The notes below the pieces were generated by a model. That model was given only the letters and a program-made list of their open reading frames with translations, was not told where the DNA came from and made no database searches. The translations under genes and the position numbers were made by a program. Below are positions 43,950 to 56,100 of a DNA stretch of 64,000 nucleotides, one piece after another. Numbering within the stretch: the stretch's first letter is position 1; each line of letters starts with the position of its first letter. Source of the stretch: Plasmopara viticola (Eukaryota; Oomycota; Peronosporomycetes; Peronosporales; Peronosporaceae); contig MBPM02000002.1 in assembly GCA_001695595.3 (NCBI GenBank), positions 2,641,608 through 2,705,607 on the forward strand, read 5' to 3'.

Positions 43950-44880
43950 ACACCTAGAAGCCTGTTAAATCATGAATGGTGCAAATTAAACGAGCGAAGG
44001 TATGCTGCGTCAGCGCCTTTAGCGTCTCCACGCAATTACTGCGCAGTACATTTTTGACGGCGCGATATACTCACTCATTCTGACCATTGGTTGACGAATG
44101 ATTTGCTGTAGACATGTCCAGGATATTACAAGCACCTTAAAAACACTTTTTCTAAGAGCCCTTGTGGAATAAAGACTTTGGTCCGAGGCGATTGACTTTT
44201 GTAGTCCGTGTCGTACTAGAACACCGCCGTGCAATGGTTCGGAAAGCTTGCCAGTGGCGCGGCAACACAAAGCGATATTTTTATCCGTTGGCATACAATG
44301 CAGGTGCACGCAATCGAATACTCATTCTATCGACTTGGTTCACCAACAGTGGGTGTATACCGAGCTTGACGCATTTTCTTAGCCAAAACTGACCGCCACG
44401 CAGTGTATCGAGAGCTATAGAAGGACGCAAATTGTAACACCTCACACTATTCACCTCGACGAAAGCTGTAATAGAACAGTCCAGCTTTCATCGGGAGCTG
44501 ATGTATTCTCACACTTGACCGCGCCGGCAATTTTGTATCCGAATCTGTCAATATGTCACTCTCCAAAGCCTTTAGCCGAGCTACATACTCACCATCTCAC
44601 GCGTACGCGCCACGACCAGAATTAATACGGACGAGTTGTAGATGTGAGATGATCCTTCTAGGCGACGCAATAGCGTATCAATTAAAATATCTCGCTCCGT
44701 TTATGCAGTATTATATAGTTATACTCCGCAAAAATGAGAGCCACTGTCTTGCAATCCGTAGTGATGCATGTATAAGGAATGAATTTAACCCTATCAGGTG
44801 ATTCCATAACTACACAAGCATGTATAGCTTTTTGCCAAGAACAGACGATGTTTTCTGGCTGTAGAGATTTGAGCACGATC
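43950..44880 (-). mobile_element. Ty3/gypsy-type retrotransposon fossil (RNase H and integrase)
   Basis: Read on the minus strand across frames, fragments keep the gypsy order. RNase H end: HASLRIARQWLSFLR (about 44790-44740). Integrase zinc finger: CTCIVCQRIK and the following APLASFP (about 44310-44260). Integrase core: FKVL then LDMSTANHSSTNGQNE (about 44140-44070), matching the STADHPQTDGQTERVN block, and VLRSNCVETLKAL..HDLTG at 43970-44050. Stops and shifts occur every few dozen codons. No LTRs were found. Confidence 0.5.
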
Positions 44881-47159
44881 ACTTGATCTCCGTCATCACC
44901 GTAATCTTCCTTGTCTTAAAAAAAGGCCTCTTCCGCAAAATCTTCTATGGATTTTCAGGTGGCGATAGCTTACTTGAGCGCACTGTAAATTTTACATCCC
45001 ATTATATTGGTGAATCGTCTGGGCCGAATGATGGCCTCATTTAGCTTATCATAATGATGCACAATTTTTTGCTTTTCCGACACAAATTGTTTAATCATCA
45101 CTCTACCATAACATTTCCACCGTACCTTGCACCAAAATGTGTGTCAACGACGTCATATTGTCCCTTAAGTGAGCGCCACTGCAGTGTCCCACAGTACTTA
45201 GTTCCTGTAATTGATCAATTTTATAACGCACGCCTTTATGAGATGGCTCGTCGAAGAAAGGATTTATCGTAAATTTATTTTATTCGGAAATAACGAGACT
45301 CTTGTGGATTTATCGGGATAAAAATTTAACTCCGTGCGCTAAGTGTTATCCCCTCAAATGACTATCACCTCCGCTATGCTATTTTCTCTCTAAGCTCGCT
45401 CATGAAAAATTGGTCTTGTTCAAGCACACATTATATGCTCTCAACTGATCTTGCCTTCTATCGTAACTCTAAAGAAAATTTACTGCTCGTTCCCGACATG
45501 CCTACGTTAGACTTTCCACGTCGATGACGAAACGTTTTGTACTGATTGATTAGCGCCATGCATTGTTGACTTTATCTTGACGAGACCTGCGTCTCGGCAC
45601 GACTGTTAGTGTCGTAATCGCGTCAGCACGTCTGCGCAATAATGCACCTAAGTATGCGTTGAGAGATGTGCCCATGAGAGCCCCCGCTTAGCAGAGTACG
45701 TACTGCTTCAAATGGATGAGAAGGGTGGTGTCTCAATGCATCGGCCTCAGCCAACAGTGTCTCGTTTATTTACAAAAAATGCTGTTCAGAAAATGCGTAA
45801 CCAATTGGGAACTGTACGATTCCAAGTGCTTGTTCAGGGTCACGCCTTCGATGCCTTGGTCAACGGCCAGCCATATATGCACCGAACGCTGTTTCTTACG
45901 AACGTTGCGAAGCAGATAGAACGCCATGTTTCGAGCATCATACTCGCCCTTAATGGTGATTCCTCAAAAAAGAGCTTACCTTGCCACTCACGGCATTTCT
46001 TGGGTTCTGTCTTCATCCAGCACTGCGCAGTAGAAATTGCGCCACTCTTCGGGCAATGATAGATTCTGCCCTATTTCATTTCGTATTGTGTCGCCTATAA
46101 GTGCTCTTACCGCCTTGTGGGCTACATGCCAGTCCATTCTTGATTATCAATTTTGTCACGCGCACAATAGCCCGCGGCTTCGGGCGCCTTCTTCAACATC
46201 TTATTCTTAAAACTACTAGGTTTTCTGCCACCGTTCAACGCGACACTTGAAATAGATACCCCTTATACGCTATACAAAATACAAGCCTTAATGTGGCCAA
46301 TGTGCAAGAACGTCGCGTCTTGAATACTTGGTACAAGATCGCAAGCCTGCTGCCGTCCTCTACCTTCCCATGAAAGCAAAGTCGAGCCACGCGTCAATTT
46401 GTCAAGGCAGAGAGGCCTGCCCGACTGGAAATCCCTCTTGTGTAGCTGCACTGTAGACACTCAACTCAGGCTGAAAACGAGCACTAGCAACTAGCAAAGC
46501 CACCCGACATGATACGACCATCAGTGTCGAAACCACAGATGGCACAGCAGCGTCATGCTCATTTTAGTAGAAGCTGGACAAGCTATGCAACGATATAACT
46601 CGCGCGTGGAAGCTCATGGTTACCAATAAAGTAGATAATAAACCCATCCTCTTTGGTCGATGGAATAGGCAGCACGGTCCCGGCGCGGAAAGCCTTTTTA
46701 AAAGTCTATTTATGGTTATTAGAGACTGTAAACACGAAGTATCAGACAAATAGCGGTTCTCGTTTTATTTTGTTGCATGATGAGCCTCCGTAATAGTCGC
46801 CATCAATGACAGTAGCCAAGTAGACACCCAGAAAAAGAGCGAAGCTGATCGTATAAAGGGTCAAGCAGCGACGAAGTTAACATAGTCGGCGTACTCGCAG
46901 AAAGAAAACAAGACCGCTGTATTTGCGATTTATCTATTAATTAAATTTTAATTAAAACAATATTTTTATTCTGCTAAAAAAAATCTTCTTCGTGGATAAG
47001 GAGAATGGAAAAAATTTACCTTTCTTCGAATCAAATGGAATCTATCATGAATCACAACCTTTCCACTGAAATGGAGGAATCTACCTACGACATAAAAAAC
47101 TTTTGAGAAATTAATAACAAAAAAGTATACCAAACCCACTAAAGAAAATGTACTTTTAT

Positions 47160-47330
47160 GCTGTGCATTACTGGTGCATCGGCGCTTGTTGTGTTCCGCT
47201 TGGCGACAGCTGCCGCATCGATTTACACTTTTTGGCGCGTCAGCTTCTACAGTAGCATGCTGTGATTCGATTCGCTTTTACAATTCTTTTTGAGGAATTT
47301 GGTGGAAGACGCTCACTCTTAATTTGTTCA
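47160..47330 (-). pseudogene. possible MULE transposase C-terminal zinc knuckle
   Basis: On the minus strand, RCGSCRQAEHNKRRC has the C-x2-C-x5-H-x4-C spacing of the zinc knuckle that ends many MULE transposases (CxxCxxxGHNKRTC). It is short and surrounded by stops, so the call is tentative. Confidence 0.3.
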
Positions 47331-47719
47331 CCTTCTGTCACAAGTAGCTTTACTTGGAGGGCTTCATCGTAGGCAAGTAGATACGTTTTGATTGACCACA
47401 TATCCCCAAGCAACAATTATGCACGTGCTGCTATGAGGTGTCGACATGGAGCAATCATATCCTTCACATAAACGTAAAAAGTAATACTGGTACTGTTTGC
47501 CTCAACAGCATACTCCATCGGCTTGTTTGTTCCAATTCGAATCGACACAACAAACGATGTAATTGAAATTGACATACTTGATTTGTTTCCACATTCTTAA
47601 CATACAAGTGATGCAACTGGCAGCATAAGATATAACCACACACCACATTGTAACAAGTGGGTTTAAACCCGCGCCATCTCTCTGTTTGCATTGCATCTCA
47701 ACTATCTCTTCAAAAGACC

Positions 47720-47893
47720 AGTCGGCTGCCCTACATCCTAAGTGGTTTCAAAGATCGGACCACTTACTATATTTCGACGTCATGCTTTTGGTTGGTTGAT
47801 CGGCTGACTCGGCAGTTGTATTCTCTAGTCTGTCGTGGTCGAGCTCAAGCCAGCACTTTCCATCTTCGATCGTACCAAGCGTGTTTTTTGAAA
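47720..47893 (-). repeat. dispersed repeat, copy 2 (inverted copy at 841-1015)
   Basis: Reverse-complement partner of 841-1015, with scattered substitutions. Confidence 0.6.
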
Positions 47894-48900
47894 AGACGGT
47901 AATATTACTATTTACAGGTATAAATTCTCTATTTTCTTATTTTTTACATGTATATTTTTGCCATTGCATTATTTATTGAGGTATAATTTTTTGCTATTTC
48001 ACCATTTTTTGTTTTGGAGGAGATTTTTCTCATAAAAGGTATAGATTTATTTATTTCATTGTCCCTTAAATTATTTACAGGCTAATTAAAGCATAATTAA
48101 CGCTTTCTTTAAGGATGGCTGCTGCCAAGCCTACCTGCTTAGCTTAGCTTCGTCTGTCTTTCGATCTTCTTTGTCGGCAGGTTCTGCGTCGATTTGGTTC
48201 AATGTGTACTCAAGAGGCAAATTACGCTTCACATTGTCGTGCATTTGGTGTGTTTTTTACTTTGAGACACGTTGATTAAAGAGATCAAATCCCATTATAG
48301 TCAGCAATTTGATCTGACTAAGGTGTACCACGATTGCACCGCGACCGAGTGCAAGTCTATCTAGCCATGCTACAGTGTCGGTAACAAGAGACTGGGACAA
48401 GAAGCACAGGAGGCGTTTCAAAGCAGCCGCTTGCCTTAAGACACTTATCCCAGTTTTTGTCTTGCTAAGTTGATCAAACCTTTTGACTTTGTAAAGCTTA
48501 TGGAGTCGGGCATGTCAGTAACTTTAAAATAAAAACTCGCACTATTAGTCGATAAACTTGTTGGGTTTTATGGCGGTCGCGCAAGTTGTTGCGAGGTACA
48601 CGACAACTCTCTACTACTTGTCAATGACAATGGCTTGCTAAGGTTGTACAGAGCATCACAGACGCTTTTAGGACGATGAAGATGCAGCGACTGGACTAAA
48701 AGGTTGCGGATTTGACGAAGGCAGCGTCGGTCCTCGTGCTCTAAATCCACGCGCGAGCTCCGACTTAGATCTAAACTTTAGCTACAGATTGCGGAAATGG
48801 AAGGCTAATTAGCGAGGTAAGAAATGAGACCGTCAGACCATTGAATTAAGACAGCTAAAACAGAGAGGCAACGTGTTGTAAAATGGTGAGAATCGCTTCA

Positions 48901-49800
48901 CTAGGTACAATTCTTGCCAGATTGCACGGAATTACTGCCCGCTTTTGGCGTCATGTGTTGCTCCGGCGCATCGGTCGACGCATTCGTTGGCATGGCAGTT
49001 GGAGCACTGGTCGGTAGCGTAGCAGGTGCCTCGGTCGGTGGAGCAGCTGTCGGGGCATCGGTTGGAGCAGCAGTTGGACCCTCGGTCGGTGCAGCTGTCG
49101 GGGCATCTGTCGGAGCAGCAGTTGAAGCAGCAGTTGGAGCAGCAGTCGGTGCAGCAGTCGGTGCAGCAGTTGGAGCAGCAGTTGGAGCAGCAGTCGGTGC
49201 AGCAGTTGGAGCCTCGGTCGGTGGAACAGTTGGAGCCTCGGTTGGAGCCTCGCTTGGAGCAGCAGTCGGAGCAGCGGTTGGAGCAGCGGTTGGAGCCTCA
49301 GTCGGAGCAGCAGTTGGAGCCTCAGTCGGTGCAGCGGTTGGAGGCTCGGTCGGAGCGGCGGTCGGAGCAGCAGTTGGAATCTCGGTTGGAGCAGCGGGCG
49401 AGACTGTCGAATCCGGGACTGCTTCGTTCGTGGACAGAGCCGTACACGTCGCCTGGAGCTTGGACACTTCGTCCATCAGCACAATGTTGTTGCCCACAAT
49501 GCAGTTGGTCAAGTTAAAGTTGGCGCTCGCGACAAGGGCCGCTAGAATGGTCTGGCACGCGTCTGCAGAGCACAGCGCCTTGACATAATCCGGTGCAGAG
49601 GCAGCATTGTCACTCGAGAGGTTCACTGAGCCATCGAGGGCCGCGCTGAGTTCGTGTTGCGTCATGCACGACTTGAGCTCGGCGTTCACATTGAGCCCCT
49701 CGTACGCTTTGATCAAGACGTTGCTGCTGCACGTCTCGAGCGCGTCGAGGACGTTAAAGAGAAGGATGGCCACTGTGGCCGTATAGGTCAAAGTGTGCAT
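48901..49800 (-). CDS. elicitin-like secreted protein with Pro/Ala/Thr-rich C-terminal domain
   Basis: Elicitins are sterol-binding proteins secreted by oomycetes and recognised by plants. 299 codons. Signal peptide MHTLTYTATVAILLFNVLDA; then an elicitin domain of about 100 residues with exactly six cysteines (ETCSS, KSCMT, ALCSA, DACQT, TNCIV, ATCTA), the pattern of three disulphides. From about residue 130 to 280 there is a long run of PTAAPTEAP-type units, likely O-glycosylated and wall-associated. The C-terminus (KAGSNSVQSGKNCT) is hydrophilic, so no GPI signal is evident. This makes it an elicitin-like (ELL) protein, not a short class I elicitin. Intronless. The repeat encoding is slippage-prone. 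Confidence 0.85.
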   Translation of the reverse strand: MHTLTYTATVAILLFNVLDALETCSSNVLIKAYEGLNVNAELKSCMTQHELSAALDGSVNLSSDNAASAPDYVKALCSADACQTILAALVASANFNLTNCIVGNNIVLMDEVSKLQATCTALSTNEAVPDSTVSPAAPTEIPTAAPTAAPTEPPTAAPTEAPTAAPTEAPTAAPTAAPTAAPSEAPTEAPTVPPTEAPTAAPTAAPTAAPTAAPTAAPTAAPTAASTAAPTDAPTAAPTEGPTAAPTDAPTAAPPTEAPATLPTSAPTAMPTNASTDAPEQHMTPKAGSNSVQSGKNCT

Positions 49801-51077
49801 GATGTTTGCGAGGTTTCGTGCGTTAATTGAGTACGCAAATGACGGTTTGGGTCAAATGTGGCAATGAGCACAACTTGGCACGAAGTTGGCAAGAAAACAG
49901 TTGGGCAGATGAGGTCCGGGTCACCTCTACCGGTAGTATCGGTATCTGTATCCTAAGATTGGCGAGAAAAAAAACAGGGTGGGGGCGCTGTCTATAAATG
50001 TCGATTGCCGTCGAGTTGTAGAATTGCGACAGCCATGGTTCGTAGAGTGTGCGGCGCGGCAGTCGAGTACATGGATCGTCAAGCGTCCGGATAGTTGCCG
50101 TGCCATTCTGTGAGGTGTGGTACGCACGTGATCCTGGCGGATCTGCAATCTAGGGAGCGAAATGTCTTGCGAAAAGAGGTCGAATATTACATTTTGGAAA
50201 TTAGGCAAAGGGAATCGCTTTTTAGTGCCAAAGGAAATTGCACGTTGATGCAGGGTTTATGTCCGTTAGGGTATTGCTACGTATTGTGTCAAGCAAATGT
50301 CAAAACACGTACCTTCTTGACAAAGTTATGGGGGCTCTGAGCGATTGCAACTGATCCGGCTTACCGTTCTTGCTGGCACAAAGCATTCAAGTCCTCACAT
50401 GCAAACAGGACACATGAGAATTGCTAAGAGACCGACCGAATGTTACAACTTCAAGCCTACCGAGCAAATGATTTGAACAAATGCAAAGATGGAACTGATT
50501 TGCTGGCGTATAAGAGAAAGCGACAAACGAAGGCGCTGAGAGGAGAAGTTGGTCGGTGAATATTTCAATGTGAGACGTTAACGTTAGCTATAAGCACCAT
50601 AGCGTGTGTTACAATGGAAATGACTACATCATGAGCCTTCCCAATCGCTCTACCACGGGATTTGACATTCTCGTCGTACGACTCACTGTGAATATTAATA
50701 GCTACACCAAACAGTATACCGTTACACATTACCTTATATACCATTTATTTAAGCGTCACTTCTCAGGAGCCCTCGCCCACGCTCACATGCCGCGGCGGCC
50801 AGTCGAAACCATGTGTCAAGGCTTGAAACTGCTCATTTAAAGGCATCGGAAGCCACCACGGTCTCGGATTGAACGCTAGTACCACCATTGCCACTTTAAA
50901 ACCCGCCAGCAACTCCTCAAGGCAAGAATGTTGAAACTTGATACTCGAACGCAAAGCAAGATGTTCCAACTCGATACTCGCATGCAAATGAAAACATGGA
51001 AAGTCTTTTGGTACGTGAAACTTTTGGGCCTTTTTCTCCTTTTTGGTCTTATTCTAATTCAAAAGTCGATGCAATAA
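49801..51077. other. intergenic, about 1.3 kb
   Basis: Upstream of the elicitin-like gene; short frames only. At 50986 a frame MKTWKVFWYVKLLG resembles the start of a PH domain and may be an upstream exon of the next gene, but no splice into its frame was found. Confidence 0.35.
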
Positions 51078-52154
51078 ATGAAAAGGCACAAAGCCGACGT
51101 GCGAATGGTAGCGCAACCCGAACACGAAGCTCCCGTGGTTGTGATCTCCCGCCCATCACTATTGGGAGGTCAGAAAGAGTTTCGATTGCAATATCCGGCA
51201 CAATTAGAGCCACCGACCACGCGAAACATCAAGCGACATCGATTTACAGTCCGACATGGTAAAAAACGCCATACTTTTCAAACTGGTGACGCTGTGACGT
51301 TTGAAAGGTGGGAGTTCGCAGTCAAAGAGGCGCTTGAGGCGAGCACGAAAGCAAATCACAGTCGGACAAGTGACAGAGTGGACTGCAACACGAGCAGGAA
51401 ACGTCGTCAAACGTCACGAAGGAGGGATTTAGTACTGGCACATTCGTGTTTTACACGTGATTTAAACAATTGGAAGTTGATTAAGTTGCGTCGTCCTAAT
51501 GCGACGATTGACGGTGAAAAGAAAGTGGTGAATGATGTACAGTGGGTGGTAGAGATGGAAGGGAGAAGCGACAAACACGAGAGCGTTTCGAACCAGATGG
51601 CCCGATTTGGTTGTGAGAAAGAGGCCGCGGAAACTGGCAGTGATTGGGGAATGATTCGTGGGGCGTCCAGAGTCGAAGACAAAGATGACGTTGATGGAGT
51701 CATCAACATGAACGATAACGCCAGGCTTAGTAACTTGATAGAATACGCGACTGTGGCGCCATCTCATCCCACGGTGAATGAGGTTGGTACCACGGTGGAT
51801 GGGGTCGACGCTTCGAAGTTCGAGCCGTTGTGGGTGCCGCTTGATCCAGCCAATGCAAAGCTGATTTGGGTGCGTCGTTTGATGAAATCCGAGGAACAAG
51901 GTGCGGACCAACGCAGCCCAAGACAACACCTCGCTAAGCAGTGGGTTCCTCTCGATCCAAGTAATTCACGCCTGCTTTGGATCCGACGAAGTGCAATTGG
52001 GTCAAGTCGAGCCAAAACGACATCAAATGCTCGGAAATGGGTCCCTTTGACCTTTAATGAATCCCACTCTCCCCGACGTCGGCACCAATTGGTCCCAAAT
52101 GGAAGCGTTGCCACTCCTATCGTCAATTCCCATTTGTGTCACGTTAACAATTAA
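51078..52154 (+). CDS. unknown protein with PH-domain-like piece and WVPLDP repeats
   Basis: 358 codons from an ATG directly preceded by an in-frame stop. Near residue 53, RHRFTVRHGKKRHTFQTGDAVTFERWEFAVKEALEAS looks like the last strands and C-terminal helix of a PH domain; the first half of such a domain is missing. Further on are two copies of a motif, WVPLDPANAKLIWVRR and WVPLDPSNSRLLWIRR, and looser relatives (NNWKLIKLRRP, KWVPL). Basic and Ser/Arg-rich. No family is recognised. It may lack a 5' exon. Confidence 0.65.
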   Translation: MKRHKADVRMVAQPEHEAPVVVISRPSLLGGQKEFRLQYPAQLEPPTTRNIKRHRFTVRHGKKRHTFQTGDAVTFERWEFAVKEALEASTKANHSRTSDRVDCNTSRKRRQTSRRRDLVLAHSCFTRDLNNWKLIKLRRPNATIDGEKKVVNDVQWVVEMEGRSDKHESVSNQMARFGCEKEAAETGSDWGMIRGASRVEDKDDVDGVINMNDNARLSNLIEYATVAPSHPTVNEVGTTVDGVDASKFEPLWVPLDPANAKLIWVRRLMKSEEQGADQRSPRQHLAKQWVPLDPSNSRLLWIRRSAIGSSRAKTTSNARKWVPLTFNESHSPRRRHQLVPNGSVATPIVNSHLCHVNN

Positions 52155-52341
52155 CAATGTCACCAAATTAAATAACTATTCAGAAATTTTATAACTTCGC
52201 AAATATGATTTTGTTGTCGACAAATTGTATCAAATATTTTTCAAGATTATTCGACCTTGCCCCACCTTTTTAATCAAATATTTGCTTTACTTTTAGAGCT
52301 CATTTTATTTATCCCTTCTCAACTATTTCCCTCTTGCACTT

Positions 52342-54169
52342 TCAACGTTGACTATGTTGCCAATTGCTCGGCTGGTACACTGGTACACTTGCTTTTGGTA
52401 GCGCTGGTTGCTCCAAGATAATATCCGCCGCTTTCTCCGCCATCATGATCACAGCTGCGTTCGTATTGCCACTTACAATGTTTGGCATGATGGATGCATC
52501 GACAATCCGCAATCCTTCCATCCCATGCACGCGAGTGTGAGAATCCACCACGGAGTTTTCGTCCTGTCCCATTCGGGCGGTACACGAAAGGTGAAACTCT
52601 CCTCCAGCATATTTGCGAAGCCACGCATCAATTTCGTCGTCCGACTGGACACTATTGCGCGGCGAAATGCCATCGCCTGTAAACTCGGCCAATGCCTTTT
52701 GTGCAAAGATTTCACGTGTCAATTTGACACTTTCACGAAGGGTCACGCGTTGGTCTTCTTGGCTTAGATACTTGGGATCAATGCGTGGAGGATCGCGCGG
52801 ATTGGCACTGCGTAACGTAATGGTACCATTCCTTCCATCGCGCATGAGGCAAATGTGCCCACTCATGGCATGCCCAATGTCTTCGCGCATCTGATACTGC
52901 AAATTGACGGTACACGGACTGAAAATAATCTGCAAATCAGGCTGTTGTTTGCCAGGAGCCCTATACCACAAGAGGAAATACATGAGTAAACAACAGAAAG
53001 GTACCACTTTCATTGTGCCAAACAACTCACGTGCGGATGAATGCACCCACTTCACAATGCGGACTCGCACCTGGCCCAGTCTTTGACGTCACCCACTCGT
53101 ACCCAATTTTAAGTACATTGCCAGGGTACCGTTTCGACGCATTGTACAAGGTCACGGGCTGTTTGCATGCAATATGCAAGTTCACTCCAGTGTGGTCCAT
53201 CATGTTCTTGCCAACGGCCGGTACATGGTGTACCAACGGCACGTTCCACTCCTTTAGATGATCGGCATCCCCCACACCCGAGAGCATCAACACTTGCGGC
53301 GTCTTGATGGCCCCACCCGACAGAATCACTTCGTTGCGTGTCAAGATCTTGGCTTTGGCTTTCGAGTTCACGTCTTCAGTCTCAATGCCAATCGCTTTTT
53401 TGCCCTCAAACAGCACTTTGTTCACAAACGTCTCGGTCATGACGGTCAAATTCTCACGGTCCATGACTGGATGTAAATAAGCCGCCGACGTGCTCCATCG
53501 TTTGCCTCGATGGATGGTCAAATCTTGCCATCCAAAGCCTTCTTGCTGGTACCCATTGAGATTGTCCGTAAACGGGTACCCTGCTTCGACCCCCGCGTCC
53601 AGAAACGCTTGGAACAGGGGTTGGTTTGGTTGGGTATTGCGTACCAAGTGGAGCGGACCGTCCCCTCCACGGTACTCATCCCCCCCCAGTTGGTGGTTCT
53701 CGCACCGTCGAAAGTACGGGAGGCAATCCGCGTAACTCCATCCGTGCGCCCCGCTGCGTTGCCACTCATCGTAATCGTTGGCATGACCGCGACTATAGAC
53801 CATGGCATTCAACGACGAGGACCCACCGAGGACGCGTCCACTCGGGTACACTACTTTTCGATGATTGAGAAATTCTTGCGGCTCGGTGGTAAAATTCCAA
53901 TTGTACCGTGTACCAGCCAGGTTGACTGGAATCGCCGCGGGCATGGCAATGAGGAACGAATCCCATCGCTTCCGATCACTTGGTCCAGCTTCCACGAGCA
54001 AGACTTTGTTGCTTCGATCGGCACTCAATCGATTGGCAAGCACGCAACCAGCAGAGCCTGCCCCCACAATGATATAGTCAAAGGTTGGCGCAACGTCACG
54101 GGATGCAGTGGTGAAGGCACGACGGCGGTGCAAGGCAAGCGTTCGACAACGCCATGTGTGACGAAGCAT
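52342..54169 (-). CDS. GMC-family oxidoreductase (choline/alcohol dehydrogenase-like)
   Basis: FAD enzyme oxidising an alcohol substrate; closest in layout to choline dehydrogenase. Two exons, 54169-53031 and 52960-52342, with a 70-base intron (GTGAGT..GTATAG), give 585 residues. The first ATG is 54169; an earlier open stretch starts with GTG. The Arg-rich N-terminus (MLRHTWRCRTLALHRRR) suggests mitochondrial import. Motifs: YIIVGAGSAGCVLANRL (FAD), GRVLGGSSSLNAMVYSRG (GMC signature 1), LSGGAIKTPQVLMLSGVG (signature 2), FHLSCTARMG with the active-site His in a variant context, and SGNTNAAVIMMAEKAAD with the second catalytic position Asn. Complete and apparently intact; the true substrate is not deducible. 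Confidence 0.9.
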
Positions 54170-55716
54170 TGAAGAAAAGGAAAGAGACACGAGTCAGCAG
54201 GTTGAGGAATGGCAAAGCCGCTGGATCTTGGTGGATGTGGGCGGTACAAATCGCATTTGACGTTGGGCCAACATGTCCCAAAACATGGTACAGCGCATCG
54301 TATTAAGTTTAAGAGGATCCCACGCCTGTCATGGTCCTACTTCACCTATCTCAGTGTACGACAATGCAGGCTTGTATAACCCAAATGTACCCAAAGCTTG
54401 GCGCATCTCGTTCCCTTCGTCCACCTGGCTGCCCCTTCCATCGGTACCATTGCTCGAGACCCAAACTTTCTCTCCCCTGCCCTTGGCTGGAAGCGCCCAC
54501 CAGCGCGATCGTCGCCGTCTACCGACAGCTTGAGCTCCGCAAAAGGAACTTATGGATAGTTAGGGATGCTAAATGACAGGGAGACGGGTAAATTCAAAGC
54601 AAGCGATCACTTCTTTTGATTATCGAAAGCGTTCTGTTGTACTCAAGCTGGATATGCCAAGGAGGAACAGCCATGCGGTTCATTGATTGTCACGCCCGAC
54701 TATGCCATGAAGTTGGTGGCTCGTTTGCCCAGTGCGAGAGGCGTTTTCCACCACGATTAGCAGTACGAAGCCGCACATGATTGGCACATGATTGCCACAG
54801 AGGAGACACCCCATGCCTCTTGTCGTCACGAAGGTCATCGAGGTCCGAGTTGCCGTTTTTGAGGGGAAAATCGGGAGCAAATCACGGTGCCTTCACTTTC
54901 AAAAAAGGTTGCAAAGCCGACATGAAATCGAAGCTTTACGCTGGACACGGATATACTCGTGGCCTGTTCTATGGTAACCTCGTCTCTCTACTTCACATGA
55001 TTGCCGCATCGGTTTTCACAGATTTTAAGTGTAAGCATGTCGACATCAGTGGCGGCGACAATAAACGGGGCATTTGACGCACACGACGTCCCTTCTGATC
55101 CGCCTCGTTAGGGGCCTTCATGAGCATTATCGAGTGAGCACCAAGCGTCTTGCGTAACTGTCGCAGAGTCATTGGTTGGACGTTGGCGAGAAGGAAATTC
55201 GGGGTGCGCCTGAAAATCGCCATTTTTTTCGTGTTGGCATACAAAATACCCCATTTATTGGCTGCATCAGATTGTAGCTATCTACAGATGATGTACGTTT
55301 CGTAGAGTCGAATTACTTGAGTTTCGTGAGAAACCCTTTGTCACATAATGACAAATCACATTCAGCGATACTGATAACGCATCCACTATTATCCAATCAA
55401 AAGCATTTATTAAGCATCCATTTTGAATAATTTTCTGGGACACTACGGCACCCGCCGCGTAAAAAAACATGCGATCCGCTACGAAAATGAGGGAACACTG
55501 TCTTGAAGGCAACGACTATATAGAACAAGTAAAGTATGCAAGTTGCTGGATCGGATGTCCTCTATCCCTTCTCGTTGCCTCGCAAAAGAGGCGACAAATT
55601 ACACGCTACTAGTGCTAAGGCCACGTAATTAGTTTTTGTCCTGTTCATGTTATGACGAACGTCGACATAATTAAACTTATTTTAGAATAACCTTTTTAAT
55701 AAAATACCCTTGCCAT
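54170..55716. other. intergenic, about 1.5 kb
   Basis: No gene supported. Several overlapping frames of 60-98 codons (e.g. 54781-55077) show no domain. Contains the promoter of the GMC gene. Confidence 0.4.
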
Positions 55717-56100
55717 TTAAGCACATCTACTTTTCGAGCCTTGACGCAGGTCTATTTTTGTAGCGACAAAGCCCATAAGTGTCATTGACGTCGAGAATAT
55801 GGCCACACGCGGTGCAATGAGCGGCCCTGCAACACTCAAGTAATTGCGAAACGTCCAATTGGTCACGTTCTTGGGTACCTCGTACGTTAGCAACTGTGAT
55901 ACATAACGAATCAATACCCGCCTTTGCACGGAGTACGCTGTGACCGCGGCAATGGCACCCACCGCGAGGCTGCTCGCGTGCTTGGGTGGACGTTTGTTGA
56001 CTGAGGAAGGAAGCGCTAGCTTCGTACCGAGCTGGTACATGCCGTAACTTGTGGCTGCACCTGCGCCGACCGTCGTGACGATAAAGAGGGGGAGGACCAT
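55717..56100 (-). CDS. small membrane protein of unknown function
   Basis: 127 codons from ATG 56100 (MVLPLFIVTTVGAGAA); the frame continues upstream only with a GTG. Probable membrane helices at residues 2-20, around SSLAVGAIAAVTAYSV, and around YLSVAGPLIAPRVAIFSTSMTLMGF, with basic loops (KRPPKH). The size and topology are those of small inner-membrane or peroxisomal proteins, but no family is recognised. Ends KSRCA. Confidence 0.6.
   Translation of the reverse strand: MVLPLFIVTTVGAGAATSYGMYQLGTKLALPSSVNKRPPKHASSLAVGAIAAVTAYSVQRRVLIRYVSQLLTYEVPKNVTNWTFRNYLSVAGPLIAPRVAIFSTSMTLMGFVATKIDLRQGSKSRCA

Larger units (their letters stand above)
44881..48900. other. continuation of gene-poor DNA with transposon debris
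   Basis: No supported gene. It includes a possible zinc knuckle at 47175-47225 and the inverted repeat partner at 47720-47893. An open frame at 45712-46059 (115 codons) is not recognised; its reverse strand also looks weakly coding and may be further gypsy sequence. Confidence 0.4.

Noticed and set aside
48914..49588. 224-codon plus-strand frame of VGAAVGASVGA repeats
   Set aside because: It is the antisense shadow of the PTAAPTEAP repeat of the elicitin-like gene; the sense strand has signal peptide and six cysteines.
53510..54172. 220-codon plus-strand frame
   Set aside because: Antisense shadow of the GMC oxidoreductase.
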